Part shown: piece after piece, positions 7,897-19,770 of the stretch
Numbering within the stretch: position 1 is the first letter of the stretch
How the letters are laid out: each line of letters opens with the position of its first letter
Assembly: GCA_017435025.1 (NCBI GenBank)
Contig: JAFSFU010000257.1
Location: 1-29,644, forward strand
Direction: 5' to 3'
From: Lachnospiraceae bacterium
GTDB taxonomy: Bacteria; Bacillota_A; Clostridia; Lachnospirales; Lachnospiraceae
Length of the DNA: 29,644 nucleotides
Notes under the pieces: generated by a model
Told to the model about the DNA's origin: nothing
What the model saw: only the letters and a program-made list of their open reading frames with translations
Databases searched by the model: none
Position numbers and translations under genes: made by a program

Positions 7897-7995
7897 AAAA
7901 TTCCGTTTTCTATTCGATTGTGGATTTCAATGCCTGTCCGTGTACTTCAAAATTCGTATGACTTCTGTCATATTGGCAGGCTTCTGCCTGCTGAT
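7897..7995 (-). promoter_or_regulatory. Candidate sensor leader RNA of the ECF operon
   Basis: Between the promoter and the leader terminator are two hairpins, GCAGGC-AGAA-GCCTGC (7976-7991) and TATGAC-AGAA-GTCATA (7957-7972) as read on the minus strand, then a 60-nt less structured stretch. Two more AGAA hairpins lie in the terminator region (7882-7895 and 7865-7878). I do not recognise a known riboswitch class. Confidence 0.5.
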
Positions 7996-8001
7996 GATAT
8001 T

Positions 8002-8029
8002 ATTATACCATATTTTTGATATACGTCAA
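8002..8029 (-). promoter_or_regulatory. Promoter of the ECF operon
   Basis: Minus-strand TTGACG (8024-8029), 16-bp spacer, TATAAT (8002-8007). This is one of the strongest promoters in the window and predicts a leader of about 200 nt. Confidence 0.8.
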
Positions 8030-8042
8030 ATTGGGATTTATC

Positions 8043-8233
8043 GCCCACGAGTTCTTCTTGAAATGGGCATAGAAGCAATAAATAGTACTCAAATGCCCAA
8101 TACTGTGGGCGTAGTTCAAAAAAAACTCATTCATACGCCCATTATTTAACCTATAGTGGGCGTGTGAGTGAAAAAACAGGTCCTGGCACCCAATGATATG
8201 GGTATGGTAATAAAAAGATGATTCTATCACCCA
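8043..8233. repeat. Array of inverted TGGGC/GCCCA half-sites with alternating gaps
   Basis: Four units of TGGGC-N26-GCCCA type: 8064-8099, 8106-8141, 8157-8192 and 8199-8233 (the last with TGGGT and ACCCA). Units start 42, 51 and 42 nt apart, with gaps of 6, 15 and 6; a lone GCCCA at 8043 precedes with gap 16. Each unit has an A-rich centre. Arms extend to TGGGCGTA/TACGCCCA in the second unit. The array fills the space between the ECF promoter and the atpC terminator. No gene is visible in it. Confidence 0.75.
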
Positions 8234-8275
8234 TTTATCCCCCAAAATTCCAACTTCTCTCCCCACATCGCAAAA

Positions 8276-8304
8276 GCACACCGGAGTTCTTCACCCCGAT
8301 GTGC
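8276..8304 (-). terminator. Terminator of the ATP synthase operon
   Basis: A 12-bp stem with a 5-nt loop lies 12 nt after the atpC stop codon, read GCACATCGGGGT / ACTCCGGTGTGC on the minus strand, followed by TTTT. Confidence 0.75.
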
Positions 8305-8315
8305 CCAAATTACAA

Positions 8316-8723
8316 TTATTTATTTCCTTCCACCAGTGACAAACGTACCAGTGCTCTGTGGAGAGCTGCCTCTGCACGAGCCACATCGGTCTCGTCGCTG
8401 CTGTCCGTTAAGCGGCGCTCCGCACGGATACGCGCCTCGTTGGCACGGGCACCGTCGATCTCCTCCGGCCACTCACACGCCTCTGCCAGAATCGTCACCC
8501 TCTCCGGCATGATCTGGATAAAGCCGGAAAGCAGTGCTGCCTTCTTCACCTCTTTATCCTGGTGGAGTTTGAGGATACCCGGTTCTACCGCTACGGTTAA
8601 CGGAATGTGCTGCGGGAAAATACCCATCTCACCATCGGCGGTATTTAACTCCACCATGGTCACATCACCGGTAAAAAATTCTTTATCAGGTGTGATTACC
8701 TGAAGCTTCATTGTTTCCGCCAT
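8316..8723 (-). CDS. atpC: ATP synthase F1 subunit epsilon
   Basis: 135 residues. N-terminal beta sandwich (MKLQVITPDKEFFTGDVTMV, NTADGEMGIFPQHIPL) and a C-terminal helical hairpin rich in Ala, Arg and Glu (about 88-133). Part of the F1 central stalk; the C-terminal helices regulate hydrolysis. Last gene of the atp operon, 11 nt after atpD, and followed by a terminator. Length and motifs are normal. Confidence 0.95.
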   Translation of the reverse strand: MAETMKLQVITPDKEFFTGDVTMVELNTADGEMGIFPQHIPLTVAVEPGILKLHQDKEVKKAALLSGFIQIMPERVTILAEACEWPEEIDGARANEARIRAERRLTDSSDETDVARAEAALHRALVRLSLVEGNK

Positions 8724-8734
8724 GTTCGCACCCC

Positions 8735-10325
<1,591 letters not shown>

Positions 10326-10330
10326 GGCAC

Positions 10331-11215
10331 CTAGCCTTCGATGGCATTGGCACCTGCAATGATCTCCGTTAACTCCTGTGTGATGGAACCCTGTCTTGCA
10401 CGGTTGTACTGTAAGGACAGTTTTCCGATCATCTCTTCTGCGTTGTTGGTCGCAGAATCCATCGCTGTCATACGGGCGCCGTTCTCACTGGCAACTGCCT
10501 CGAGGAACGCACCGTAGATCAGACTGCTGAGGTATTTCGGAATGATCGCGTTGAGAACCTCTTCCTCATCCGGCTCATAGTTCATTAAGAGCAGGTCATG
10601 TTTGCTGTTCTCAATCTCTTTCTCATCACCCTTCACATCTGCTTCAGAGAGATCCACCGGAAGAAGTTTCATGAACTTCGGGATCTGGCTCACCGTATTC
10701 TTAAAAGAAGTATACGCAAGATAGATCTCACCGATCTCATTATTCTCAAACATCTTCAGCAGCTCTTTTGTGATCTGCATCGCATCGGAATAGAGCGGCT
10801 CATTGATCACGTCGGAATAATCCGCCACGATCTCATAACCTTTTCTCGCAAGGCCGTCACGGCCTTTTCTTCCAATGGCGAACACTTTTGCGTCCTCCGC
10901 CGGGATTCCGCTGCCGGTCACAAGACGTACCATATTGGCATTGTATCCGCCTGCGAGACCACGGTTGGAAGTGACCATAATGATCGCTTTCTTCTTGGAA
11001 TCTCCCGCCTTCAGATACTTATGCTCAATTCCCTGGGACTTCTTTAACATGTCCTGGATCGTCTGATACATCATATTGAAGTACAGTCTGGAATTCTCTG
11101 CTTTTGTTCTGGATTTCTGGAGTTTTACGGTAGCAACAAGTTTCATGGCTTTGGTAATCTGCTGTGTACTTTCGATACTGGCTTTTCTGCGTTTAATATC
11201 TCTCATGGTTGCCAT
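10331..11215 (-). CDS. atpG: ATP synthase F1 subunit gamma
   Basis: 294 residues. The N-terminal coil MATMRDIKRRKASIESTQQI and the C-terminal coil (MTAMDSATNNAEEMIGKLSLQ then YNRARQGSITQELTEIIAGA) form the rotating shaft; the middle Rossmann-like part includes SNRGLAGGYN. An AGGTGAT RBS precedes the ATG. It lies 15 nt after atpA. Normal length. Confidence 0.96.
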   Translation of the reverse strand: MATMRDIKRRKASIESTQQITKAMKLVATVKLQKSRTKAENSRLYFNMMYQTIQDMLKKSQGIEHKYLKAGDSKKKAIIMVTSNRGLAGGYNANMVRLVTGSGIPAEDAKVFAIGRKGRDGLARKGYEIVADYSDVINEPLYSDAMQITKELLKMFENNEIGEIYLAYTSFKNTVSQIPKFMKLLPVDLSEADVKGDEKEIENSKHDLLLMNYEPDEEEVLNAIIPKYLSSLIYGAFLEAVASENGARMTAMDSATNNAEEMIGKLSLQYNRARQGSITQELTEIIAGANAIEG

Positions 11216-11230
11216 GATAAATCACCTGCC

Positions 11231-13340
<2,110 letters not shown>

Positions 13341-13353
<13 letters not shown>

Positions 13354-13856
13354 GTGCTCTCACCCATTTCTTTTAAAGTCTCCTCAATCAGAGTGTCCTG
13401 AATCTTAACATCCATGGAAGCAGCAACTGCTTTTCCTGCCATTAAGCTTGCGATGGAAACGATCTCGTTCTTCACGTCATCCAGAGCTTTCTTCTTCTCC
13501 AGATCGATCTCGCGGTTGGCACGTGCAAGGATTCTTGCAGCCTCCTCTTTCGCCTCGGCAACAATCTCAGCTTCCTGCTTTTTCGCTTTCTTTCTTGCCT
13601 CGTCGAGGATTGCCTCTGCTTCTTTATCGATTGCCTTTAACTTCGCTTCATACTCAGCTTTTAATGCAACTGCGTCCTCTTTACTGCTCTTTGCAGTTTC
13701 CAGGTCGCTTGCGATCTTATTTCTTCTCTTCTCCAGGAAATCTCTCGCCGGATTGAAAAGAAGATAAGACATGGCAAAGAACAGGATGAAAATATTCACG
13801 CCTGTAATCAACACATCATGAATCAATTGAGGGTCAAAATTTATTAACCGTTCCAA
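13341..13856 (-). CDS. atpF: ATP synthase F0 subunit b
   Basis: 171 residues. One N-terminal membrane helix (about residues 12-34, VLITGVNIFILFFAMSYLLF) then a long charged coiled coil rich in Ala, Lys and Glu (about 40-140). Peripheral stator. Lies 50 nt after atpE. Confidence 0.94.
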
Positions 13857-13906
13857 GGTCTAATCTCGCCTCCTTAATTGTGTATATTCGTAAGATACGC
13901 TCCGAT

Positions 13907-14894
<988 letters not shown>

Positions 14895-14936
14895 TGTTTC
14901 GCCCTCCTTTCTTGTCAGGATTTTGTCTATAGCCAA

Positions 14937-15338
14937 TCAGGCCTTTCTGTCCTCGGCCTTATGGTCCAATTTTTTGTGTACAAAAGAATAAAGATACGCA
15001 CCGGTCTTCAGACCCAAAAGTCCCAGAACCACTGCGATCAGATTGATGTCGGTAAAATTCAGGATCACCGCCAGACCGACAAAAACAGCCAGGTTCCGGA
15101 TAATGGAGTGGGACACCATTTTCTTCTTTGCAAAGTCTTCATCGGCAAATTCCATACACATCTCTGTGGAATAAGCCATACTGTAAAGAAGAAGACAGGC
15201 CGCTGCAACTCCAACAAGAATACCGAGAAACACCGGAATTTCCCTGAACCAGATCGCAGCTCCGATTAGGAGGATGAGTGCATGAACTCCGATACCCACA
15301 GACATTTCCAACACCTGTCGTTTGATCTCGTCACTCAT
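14937..15338 (-). CDS. atpI: ATP synthase subunit I
   Basis: 133 residues with four membrane helices (about 15-32, 36-53, 80-98 and 99-118). The position directly before atpB, the length and the helix pattern match the AtpI-type protein that helps c-ring assembly or ion supply. Sequence conservation in the family is low, so context carries much of the call. Confidence 0.8.
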   Translation of the reverse strand: MSDEIKRQVLEMSVGIGVHALILLIGAAIWFREIPVFLGILVGVAAACLLLYSMAYSTEMCMEFADEDFAKKKMVSHSIIRNLAVFVGLAVILNFTDINLIAVVLGLLGLKTGAYLYSFVHKKLDHKAEDRKA

Positions 15339-15345
15339 ATTCCGA

Positions 15346-15657
15346 TTACCATCCTTTCCTCTTGTTTCTTCCGGCTCCGTCCCCCGTTCCGTATCGTTCT
15401 TCCCAGTCCTTTAACTGCTTCTCTTTTTCCTTCTCCAGCTCCGCTTTCTCCTTGTCGATCGTCGCCTTCGCCATTTTATAAGCGCTAAGACCGCCGGCAA
15501 GAATTCCGAGGATCAGGAAAGGAATCGTAAGCCAGGTTCCGAACCGGTCGTCCAGCCAGATTCCGGCTATCAGACACAGAAACACGGGAGTCATCACGTT
15601 GATCCCCAGCTGGGAGATCAGCACCAGATTCTCCAGACCGCTCTTTTTTCGTCTCAA
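15346..15657 (-). CDS. atpZ: AtpZ/AtpI-family small membrane protein
   Basis: 103 residues, two membrane helices: LGINVMTPVFLCLIAGIWLDD and WLTIPFLILGILAGGLSAY, then a Lys/Glu-rich tail. The helical hairpin with GxWLDxxxG is typical of AtpZ. It starts with TTG at 15657: no in-frame ATG is available (a stop codon lies 15-17 nt upstream) and AAGGAAGAG is well placed. First gene of the operon. In Bacillus-type operons AtpZ-I affects magnesium/calcium supply or assembly. Confidence 0.8.
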   Translation of the reverse strand: MRRKKSGLENLVLISQLGINVMTPVFLCLIAGIWLDDRFGTWLTIPFLILGILAGGLSAYKMAKATIDKEKAELEKEKEKQLKDWEERYGTGDGAGRNKRKGW

Positions 15658-15694
15658 TCTTTTCTCTTCCTTTCATAAGGGTACACATACCCCG

Positions 15695-15723
15695 ATTATA
15701 CTAAATATTTGCATCTTTGTCTA
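15695..15723 (-). promoter_or_regulatory. Promoter of the ATP synthase operon
   Basis: Minus-strand TAGACA (15718-15723), 17-bp spacer, TATAAT (15695-15700), giving a leader of about 30 nt before the atpZ TTG. A weaker TTGTTT-18-TATACT (15854-15883) could be a second start. Confidence 0.75.
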
Positions 15724-15784
15724 TTTCCAAACAAACTATTTACAAAAACTTTCTTTCCTGGCATTTGCAAGAAAAAATTTATTT

Positions 15785-15806
15785 TTCGTAGGAAATTCGT
15801 AGGAAA
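15785..15806. repeat. Tandem 11-bp repeat upstream of the atp promoter
   Basis: TTCGTAGGAAA occurs twice without a gap or mismatch (15785-15795 and 15796-15806), about 60 bp upstream of the atp -35. It could be a tandem binding site. Confidence 0.6.
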
Positions 15807-15867
15807 TTTTATTTTTGTTTTATGATTTCTCCACACTTCTGTCACATTTTTCCAGTATACTGTCATT

Positions 15868-16045
15868 ACAAAATCAAAAACAACAAATGAGACCGGTCGC
15901 AGAACAAGCGCGCGTTCCTGCTTCCGGGCTCGCCTAACAAATATTCCGGTCTCCGGAATTGACATATATTATCGAACCCCCATACATCCCCCTTTTTTAT
16001 GTGTTTACCCAAAGGAAAACTCCTGTCATCCGGCAGGAGTTTTTT
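15868..16045 (+). ncRNA. Candidate structured transcript ending at an intrinsic terminator
   Basis: No gene is visible here, but the plus strand has GAGACCGG (15889-15896) able to pair with CCGGTCTC (15946-15953), a competing hairpin ATTCCGG (15943-15949) / CCGGAAT (15953-15959), an inner GCAG...CTGC stem, and a strong terminator at 16016-16043. The only candidate promoter is TATACT at 15856-15861 without a clear -35. It could be a small RNA or a leader of the downstream cluster. The class is not recognised. Confidence 0.35.
16016..16043 (+). terminator. Terminator upstream of the activase gene
   Basis: AAAACTCCTG (16016-16025) pairs with CAGGAGTTTT (16034-16043) around an 8-nt loop, then TTCTTATCG and seven T. 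No coding gene precedes it on this strand. Confidence 0.75.
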
Positions 16046-16114
16046 CTTATCGTTTTTTTGAATCTTCCATTATTTCTCTATTCAAAATATCAATTTCTCT
16101 TCATTTTCCCCTTT

Positions 16115-16123
16115 TGTTATACT
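16115..16123 (+). promoter_or_regulatory. Extended -10 promoter of the activase cluster
   Basis: TGTTATACT gives an extended -10 (TG at 16115, TATACT at 16118-16123); the -35 is weak. The predicted start is about 33 nt before the ATG at 16163. Confidence 0.5.
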
Positions 16124-16162
16124 TATTTTAATGAAAAATTTGACGATAAGGATGGTGTCCGT

Positions 16163-16936
16163 ATGAAACATTATATAGGTATTGACATTGGCTCAACCTG
16201 CGCCAAAACCATCGTTATGGATGAAAATAGGAACATTCTGCACAGACTCCTGCAGCCCACCGGCTGGAGCAGCGTAGATACCGCAGAAGCGATCCGGGGA
16301 CAGTTAAACGACCTGGGAACTCCCTGCGAAGACTCCGTTGTTGTTGCCACCGGTTATGGACGCATCTCCGTTCCGTATGCAGATAAATGCGTGACGGAGA
16401 TCACCTGTCACGGAAAAGGAGCCAGCCACATTTATCAGGCTCCGAATCTGGGGATTATCGATATCGGCGGCCAGGATACCAAGATCATCAAAGTGGAAAA
16501 CGGCATGGTCACGGACTTTATCATGAACGATAAATGTTCTGCCGGAACAGGACGTTTCCTGGAGATCATGGCAAACACCTTGTCTCTGCGCCCGGAAGAA
16601 CTCTGCGCACTGGCAGCAAAGGGCGGCGGAACTTCCATCAGCTCTATGTGTACCGTCTTTGCAGAGTCGGAAGTCATCAGCCTCATCGGACGTGGAGAGC
16701 CGCGTGAAAATATCGCATTCGCCGTGATCGATTCCATCGTAAAAAAGGTGATCTCCCAGGCCAGCCGCCTGCAGATCAACCGCTCCAAAGTATGTCTCAC
16801 CGGCGGACTCTGTGATTACCCGTACCTTCGCGAATCCTTATCAAAGGCTCTGAACGTCAACGTGGAATCCGTTCCGGACGGGCGATATGCCGGTGCCATC
16901 GGTGCTGCACTGACCGCATCCACACTCAAAAAATAG
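16163..16936 (+). CDS. Acyl-CoA dehydratase-type activase (BadF/HgdC/YjiL family)
   Basis: 257 residues from the ATG at 16163 (MKHYIGIDIGSTCAK), with AAGGATG upstream. ASKHA-fold ATPase: phosphate loop DIGST (8-12), second loop DIGGQDTK (100-107), and Cys125 (NDKCSAGTGRF) plus Cys163 (SSMCTVF), the pair that binds a [4Fe-4S] cluster between two subunits in HgdC. Such activases hydrolyse ATP to push one electron at very low potential into a partner. The partner here is the double-cubane protein at 18131, not a dehydratase pair. The frame stays open upstream to 15959 but that part has no family similarity. Confidence 0.88.
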   Translation: MKHYIGIDIGSTCAKTIVMDENRNILHRLLQPTGWSSVDTAEAIRGQLNDLGTPCEDSVVVATGYGRISVPYADKCVTEITCHGKGASHIYQAPNLGIIDIGGQDTKIIKVENGMVTDFIMNDKCSAGTGRFLEIMANTLSLRPEELCALAAKGGGTSISSMCTVFAESEVISLIGRGEPRENIAFAVIDSIVKKVISQASRLQINRSKVCLTGGLCDYPYLRESLSKALNVNVESVPDGRYAGAIGAALTASTLKK

Positions 16937-16961
16937 CATCCGGCATTAAGGGGGGAATTCA

Positions 16962-18095
16962 TTGATCTACCTTAATTCTATAGAAACAACAACACCAAAA
17001 CCGGAGCCGGTCATAAAAGCTGTTGTCCGTGCCATGACCACCATGGGAAACGCCTCCCGCGGCACCCACGGTGATGCCCTTGAAGCATCGCAGATCGTAT
17101 ACCGGACCAGACAGAAACTGGCGAATCTCTTCGGCTGCCCGAGAGCAGATCATGTGGCCTTTACTTCCAGCGGAACAGAAGCGCTCAACATCGCGATCCG
17201 CGGAACTCTTTGGGAGCCATGCCACGTGATCGTCATGTCAAATTCCGCCTGTGAGATCATCGACAGCATCAATCGGGACTACCAACTGGCACCGATCACA
17301 TACGACCGAATCCCCGACGATACAGACTGGAAAAACATCCATCACACCATCGCCGGCAAGGTTCGTCCGGATACAAAGGCGATCATCTGCTCCCACGACT
17401 GCAGTCTGACCGGAAACATCTTCGATCTGAGACAGATCGGAAAGCTGGCTCGTGACAAACATCTGCTCTTTATCACAGACGCGAGCCGCACCGCAGGGCT
17501 GTTTCCAATTCATATGGAAGAAATGCTCATTGATATCCTGTGCTTTTCCGGTCACAAATACCTGATGGGACCGCAGGGAACCGGCGGGCTCTGTATCCGC
17601 CCCGGCGTGGAAATCCGTCCCTTTAAGGTCGGCGGATCCGGCGTCCAGTCCTACAGCAAAACACAGCCGGTCGAATATCCGGCACGGCTGGAGGCAGGAA
17701 CACTCAACAGTCACGGAATCGCAGGACTTTCTGCCTCTCTGGACTTTTTGGAAGCAACCGGTATGGATCCGATCCGTCAGAAAATGCTGGATCTCATGTA
17801 CCGCTTCTATCACGGAATCGCGCAGTCGGAACACATCATCGTCTACGGCAATTTTTATTCGGTGCCCCGGATTCCGGCTGTCACGCTGAATATCCAGGGA
17901 ATCCGACCGGAACTGCTGGCTGAACAGCTGCAAAAATATCACGGCATCAAAGCAAGTGTCATTTACGGCGCTCTTGGACATGCCACATCCACCGCAATCG
18001 ATTCTGCGGCAGTCAACTTCAGTTTTTCCTATTTTAATACGGAAACCGAAGTGGATGACACAATTCGAACTCTTCTGGCCATTGCGAGCCAGTAA
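16962..18095 (+). CDS. Cysteine-desulfurase-fold PLP protein lacking the catalytic Cys
   Basis: 377 residues, TTG start at 16962 after AAGGGGGG. Class V aminotransferase fold, group II cysteine desulfurase-like family: MIYLNSIETTTPKPEPVI, TSSGTEALN (69-76), PLP lysine Lys199 in FSGHKYLMGPQGTGG, RLEAGTLN (242-249) and SYFNTETEVD. Several hallmark residues differ by eye alignment with the family: the PLP-stacking His is about Ala97, the Gln of DAAQ is Arg176 (TDASRTAG), the active-site loop at 330-345 has no Cys, and the carboxylate-binding Arg is Asn352 (VNFSF). It binds PLP but is unlikely to be a standard desulfurase. It lies between activase and reductase, so it belongs to the module. Confidence 0.8.
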   Translation: MIYLNSIETTTPKPEPVIKAVVRAMTTMGNASRGTHGDALEASQIVYRTRQKLANLFGCPRADHVAFTSSGTEALNIAIRGTLWEPCHVIVMSNSACEIIDSINRDYQLAPITYDRIPDDTDWKNIHHTIAGKVRPDTKAIICSHDCSLTGNIFDLRQIGKLARDKHLLFITDASRTAGLFPIHMEEMLIDILCFSGHKYLMGPQGTGGLCIRPGVEIRPFKVGGSGVQSYSKTQPVEYPARLEAGTLNSHGIAGLSASLDFLEATGMDPIRQKMLDLMYRFYHGIAQSEHIIVYGNFYSVPRIPAVTLNIQGIRPELLAEQLQKYHGIKASVIYGALGHATSTAIDSAAVNFSFSYFNTETEVDDTIRTLLAIASQ

Positions 18096-18130
18096 AAAGA
18101 AATATAACGAAAACAAATGGAGGAAACAAA

Positions 18131-19405
18131 ATGGCTGATTATGTAAAAATGTGGGAAGACCTCGGTATGGATCTTGAAAATCATGACAACCTTTGCCAGG
18201 TACTGCCGACTGCAGTAGGTGACGTATTCCTGACACAGGAGAACCGTCCGAACGCAATGGATTTCTGGGATCTGGTAATCTCCGAAGTACACGGCATCCG
18301 TCCGGCAGAACTGATCGAAGAGCAGAAGAAGGGCCGCAAAGTATTCGGTACTTTCTGTGTATATGTTCCGGATGAAGTGGTTGTTGCAGCAAACGGTATC
18401 GTAACAGGTCTCTGCGGCGGTTCCCAGTTCTGGGTTCCGGACGGCGAAGCTGTTCTTCCGAAGAGCACATGTCCGTTAGTAAAAGCATCCGTAGGTGCCC
18501 GTCTCGGCAAGACATGTCCATTCTTCCGTATCGCAGATATGTATGTCGGTGAGACAACATGTGACGGCAAGAAGAAAGCATACGAAATCCTCGGCGAGGA
18601 CGTTCCGATGTACATCATGGATGTTCCGCAGATGAAACGTGAAAAAGACATCCTGAAATGGAAAGATGAGATCGCTGAATTCGCTAAGATGGTGGAAGAA
18701 TTCACAGGCAACAAGATCACTCCGGAGAAATTAAACGAGGCCATCAAGCTGATCAACGAGAAGAGAAAAGCTCTTGCACGTGTTTATGAGTGCCGTAAGT
18801 CCAAATGTCTCCCGATCTCCGGCCGTGACGCTCTCCTGATGACTCAGATCTCCTTCTTCGATGATCCGGCACGCTGCGCACAGATGTGCAACCGTCTTGC
18901 AGATGAACTTGAGCAGAGAATTAAAGACGGCGTATCCGTAGTATCTGACGGTACAAAACGTATCCTCGTGACAGGTACTCCGCTTGCAGTTCCGAACTGG
19001 AAACTCCACAACATCATCGAGACAAGCGGCGGCGCTGTTGTATGTGAAGAGATGTGTACCGGTACTCGTTACTTCGAGAACCTAGTTGACGAGACAAAAG
19101 AAACTCTCGACGAGCAGTTCATGGCACTCTCCGAGCGCTACATGAAGACCAACTGTGCATGCTTCACACCGAACACAGGACGTATTGACGACATCCTTCG
19201 TATGGTAAAAGAATACCAGGTTGACGGCGTTATCGACTGCAGCCTGAAGTTCTGCTGCCTGTACGATACAGAGAAATTCTCCGTAGCACGCGCACTGAAA
19301 GAAGCAGGTGTTCCGGTTCTCAGCCTTGAAACTGACTATGCTGATACTGATGCCGAGCAGCTCCGCACAAGAATCGGTGCTTTCATCGAGATGCTCAATG
19401 CTTAA
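18131..19405 (+). CDS. Double-cubane-cluster anaerobic reductase (YjiM-like)
   Basis: 424 residues, 2-hydroxyacyl-CoA dehydratase component (HgdB/FldC-like) fold. Cys76 (GTFCVYVPDE), Cys114, Cys129 (KTCPFF), Cys305/309, Cys342/344 (TNCACF) and Cys370/375/376 (IDCSLKFCCLYD) are the candidate cluster ligands. As a single-subunit member paired directly with an activase it matches the double-cubane cluster protein described from Carboxydothermus, which reduces small molecules such as acetylene in vitro with ATP-dependent electron supply. The natural substrate is unknown. RBS GGAGG precedes the ATG. Codon use is strongly biased (CGT, GTA, TCC), suggesting good expression. Confidence 0.88.
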   Translation: MADYVKMWEDLGMDLENHDNLCQVLPTAVGDVFLTQENRPNAMDFWDLVISEVHGIRPAELIEEQKKGRKVFGTFCVYVPDEVVVAANGIVTGLCGGSQFWVPDGEAVLPKSTCPLVKASVGARLGKTCPFFRIADMYVGETTCDGKKKAYEILGEDVPMYIMDVPQMKREKDILKWKDEIAEFAKMVEEFTGNKITPEKLNEAIKLINEKRKALARVYECRKSKCLPISGRDALLMTQISFFDDPARCAQMCNRLADELEQRIKDGVSVVSDGTKRILVTGTPLAVPNWKLHNIIETSGGAVVCEEMCTGTRYFENLVDETKETLDEQFMALSERYMKTNCACFTPNTGRIDDILRMVKEYQVDGVIDCSLKFCCLYDTEKFSVARALKEAGVPVLSLETDYADTDAEQLRTRIGAFIEMLNA

Positions 19406-19670
19406 TCGCGATACCCGCTACTATATTCTATTTCAGATTTACGAGCATGGTATGGCACTGCACGATCTGATGTTACAAGACGGCATCAAACACCGGATCG
19501 CCCCGGTGCCCCGTGCCATTCAGGGAAAATTATCCTGCGGCATGTCCATCATGCTGGAACCGGATTACCTTGAGGCAGCCAAAGAGTGCATCGAGAAAAA
19601 TCAGGCCGAGTACTATGATATCGTACCGTTAGATGGACAGCTAAAGTCCCAGCGGGACAAATACTGTTAA
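19398..19670 (+). CDS. DUF3343 (putative Se/S carrier-like) small protein
   Basis: 90 residues from the ATG at 19398, which overlaps the stop codon of the reductase gene (8 nt), so translation is coupled; the longer frame from 19308 is not needed. Features: YYILFQIYEHGMALHDLMLQ, a central KLSCGMSI with Cys near residue 47, and a C-terminal Cys (DKYC). The family is described as a possible selenium or sulfur carrier because of this Cys and of its neighbours; direct proof is lacking. Last gene of the cluster, followed by a terminator. Confidence 0.8.
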   Translation: MLNRDTRYYILFQIYEHGMALHDLMLQDGIKHRIAPVPRAIQGKLSCGMSIMLEPDYLEAAKECIEKNQAEYYDIVPLDGQLKSQRDKYC

Positions 19671-19679
19671 ACATAAGAA

Positions 19680-19720
19680 CCCCTGGCTGCAGAGTCGAAT
19701 TTTCGCTCATCAGCCAGGGG
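19680..19720. terminator. Terminator between DUF3343 and the M20 peptidase
   Basis: CCCCTGGCTG (19680-19689) and CAGCCAGGGG (19711-19720) pair perfectly; the genes on both sides converge on it. The T runs are short, so it may act mainly as a bidirectional stem. Confidence 0.7.
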
Positions 19721-19770
19721 CTTATTAATTCTCTATTCTTTCAGATTGCCAGGCAATCACCGGTTCGGGC

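Noticed and set aside
7897..7995. ANTAR-type antitermination hairpins in the ECF leader
   Set aside because: ANTAR targets have hexaloops with A at position 1 and G at position 4; here the loop reads CAGAAG or AGAA, which does not fit.
8043..8233. Possible CRISPR array in the ECF-atpC gap, and likewise around the nuclease-like gene
   Set aside because: Only short inverted arms recur, unit interiors are not conserved and gaps alternate in length; no cas genes are present.
15959..16162. N-terminal extension of the activase frame
   Set aside because: The extension crosses a terminator and the promoter and has no family similarity; ATG at 16163 gives the normal start.
17238..18581. 447-codon open frame on the minus strand
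   Set aside because: It lies opposite the PLP and reductase genes, has low-complexity Arg/Cys/His-rich content and no family features.
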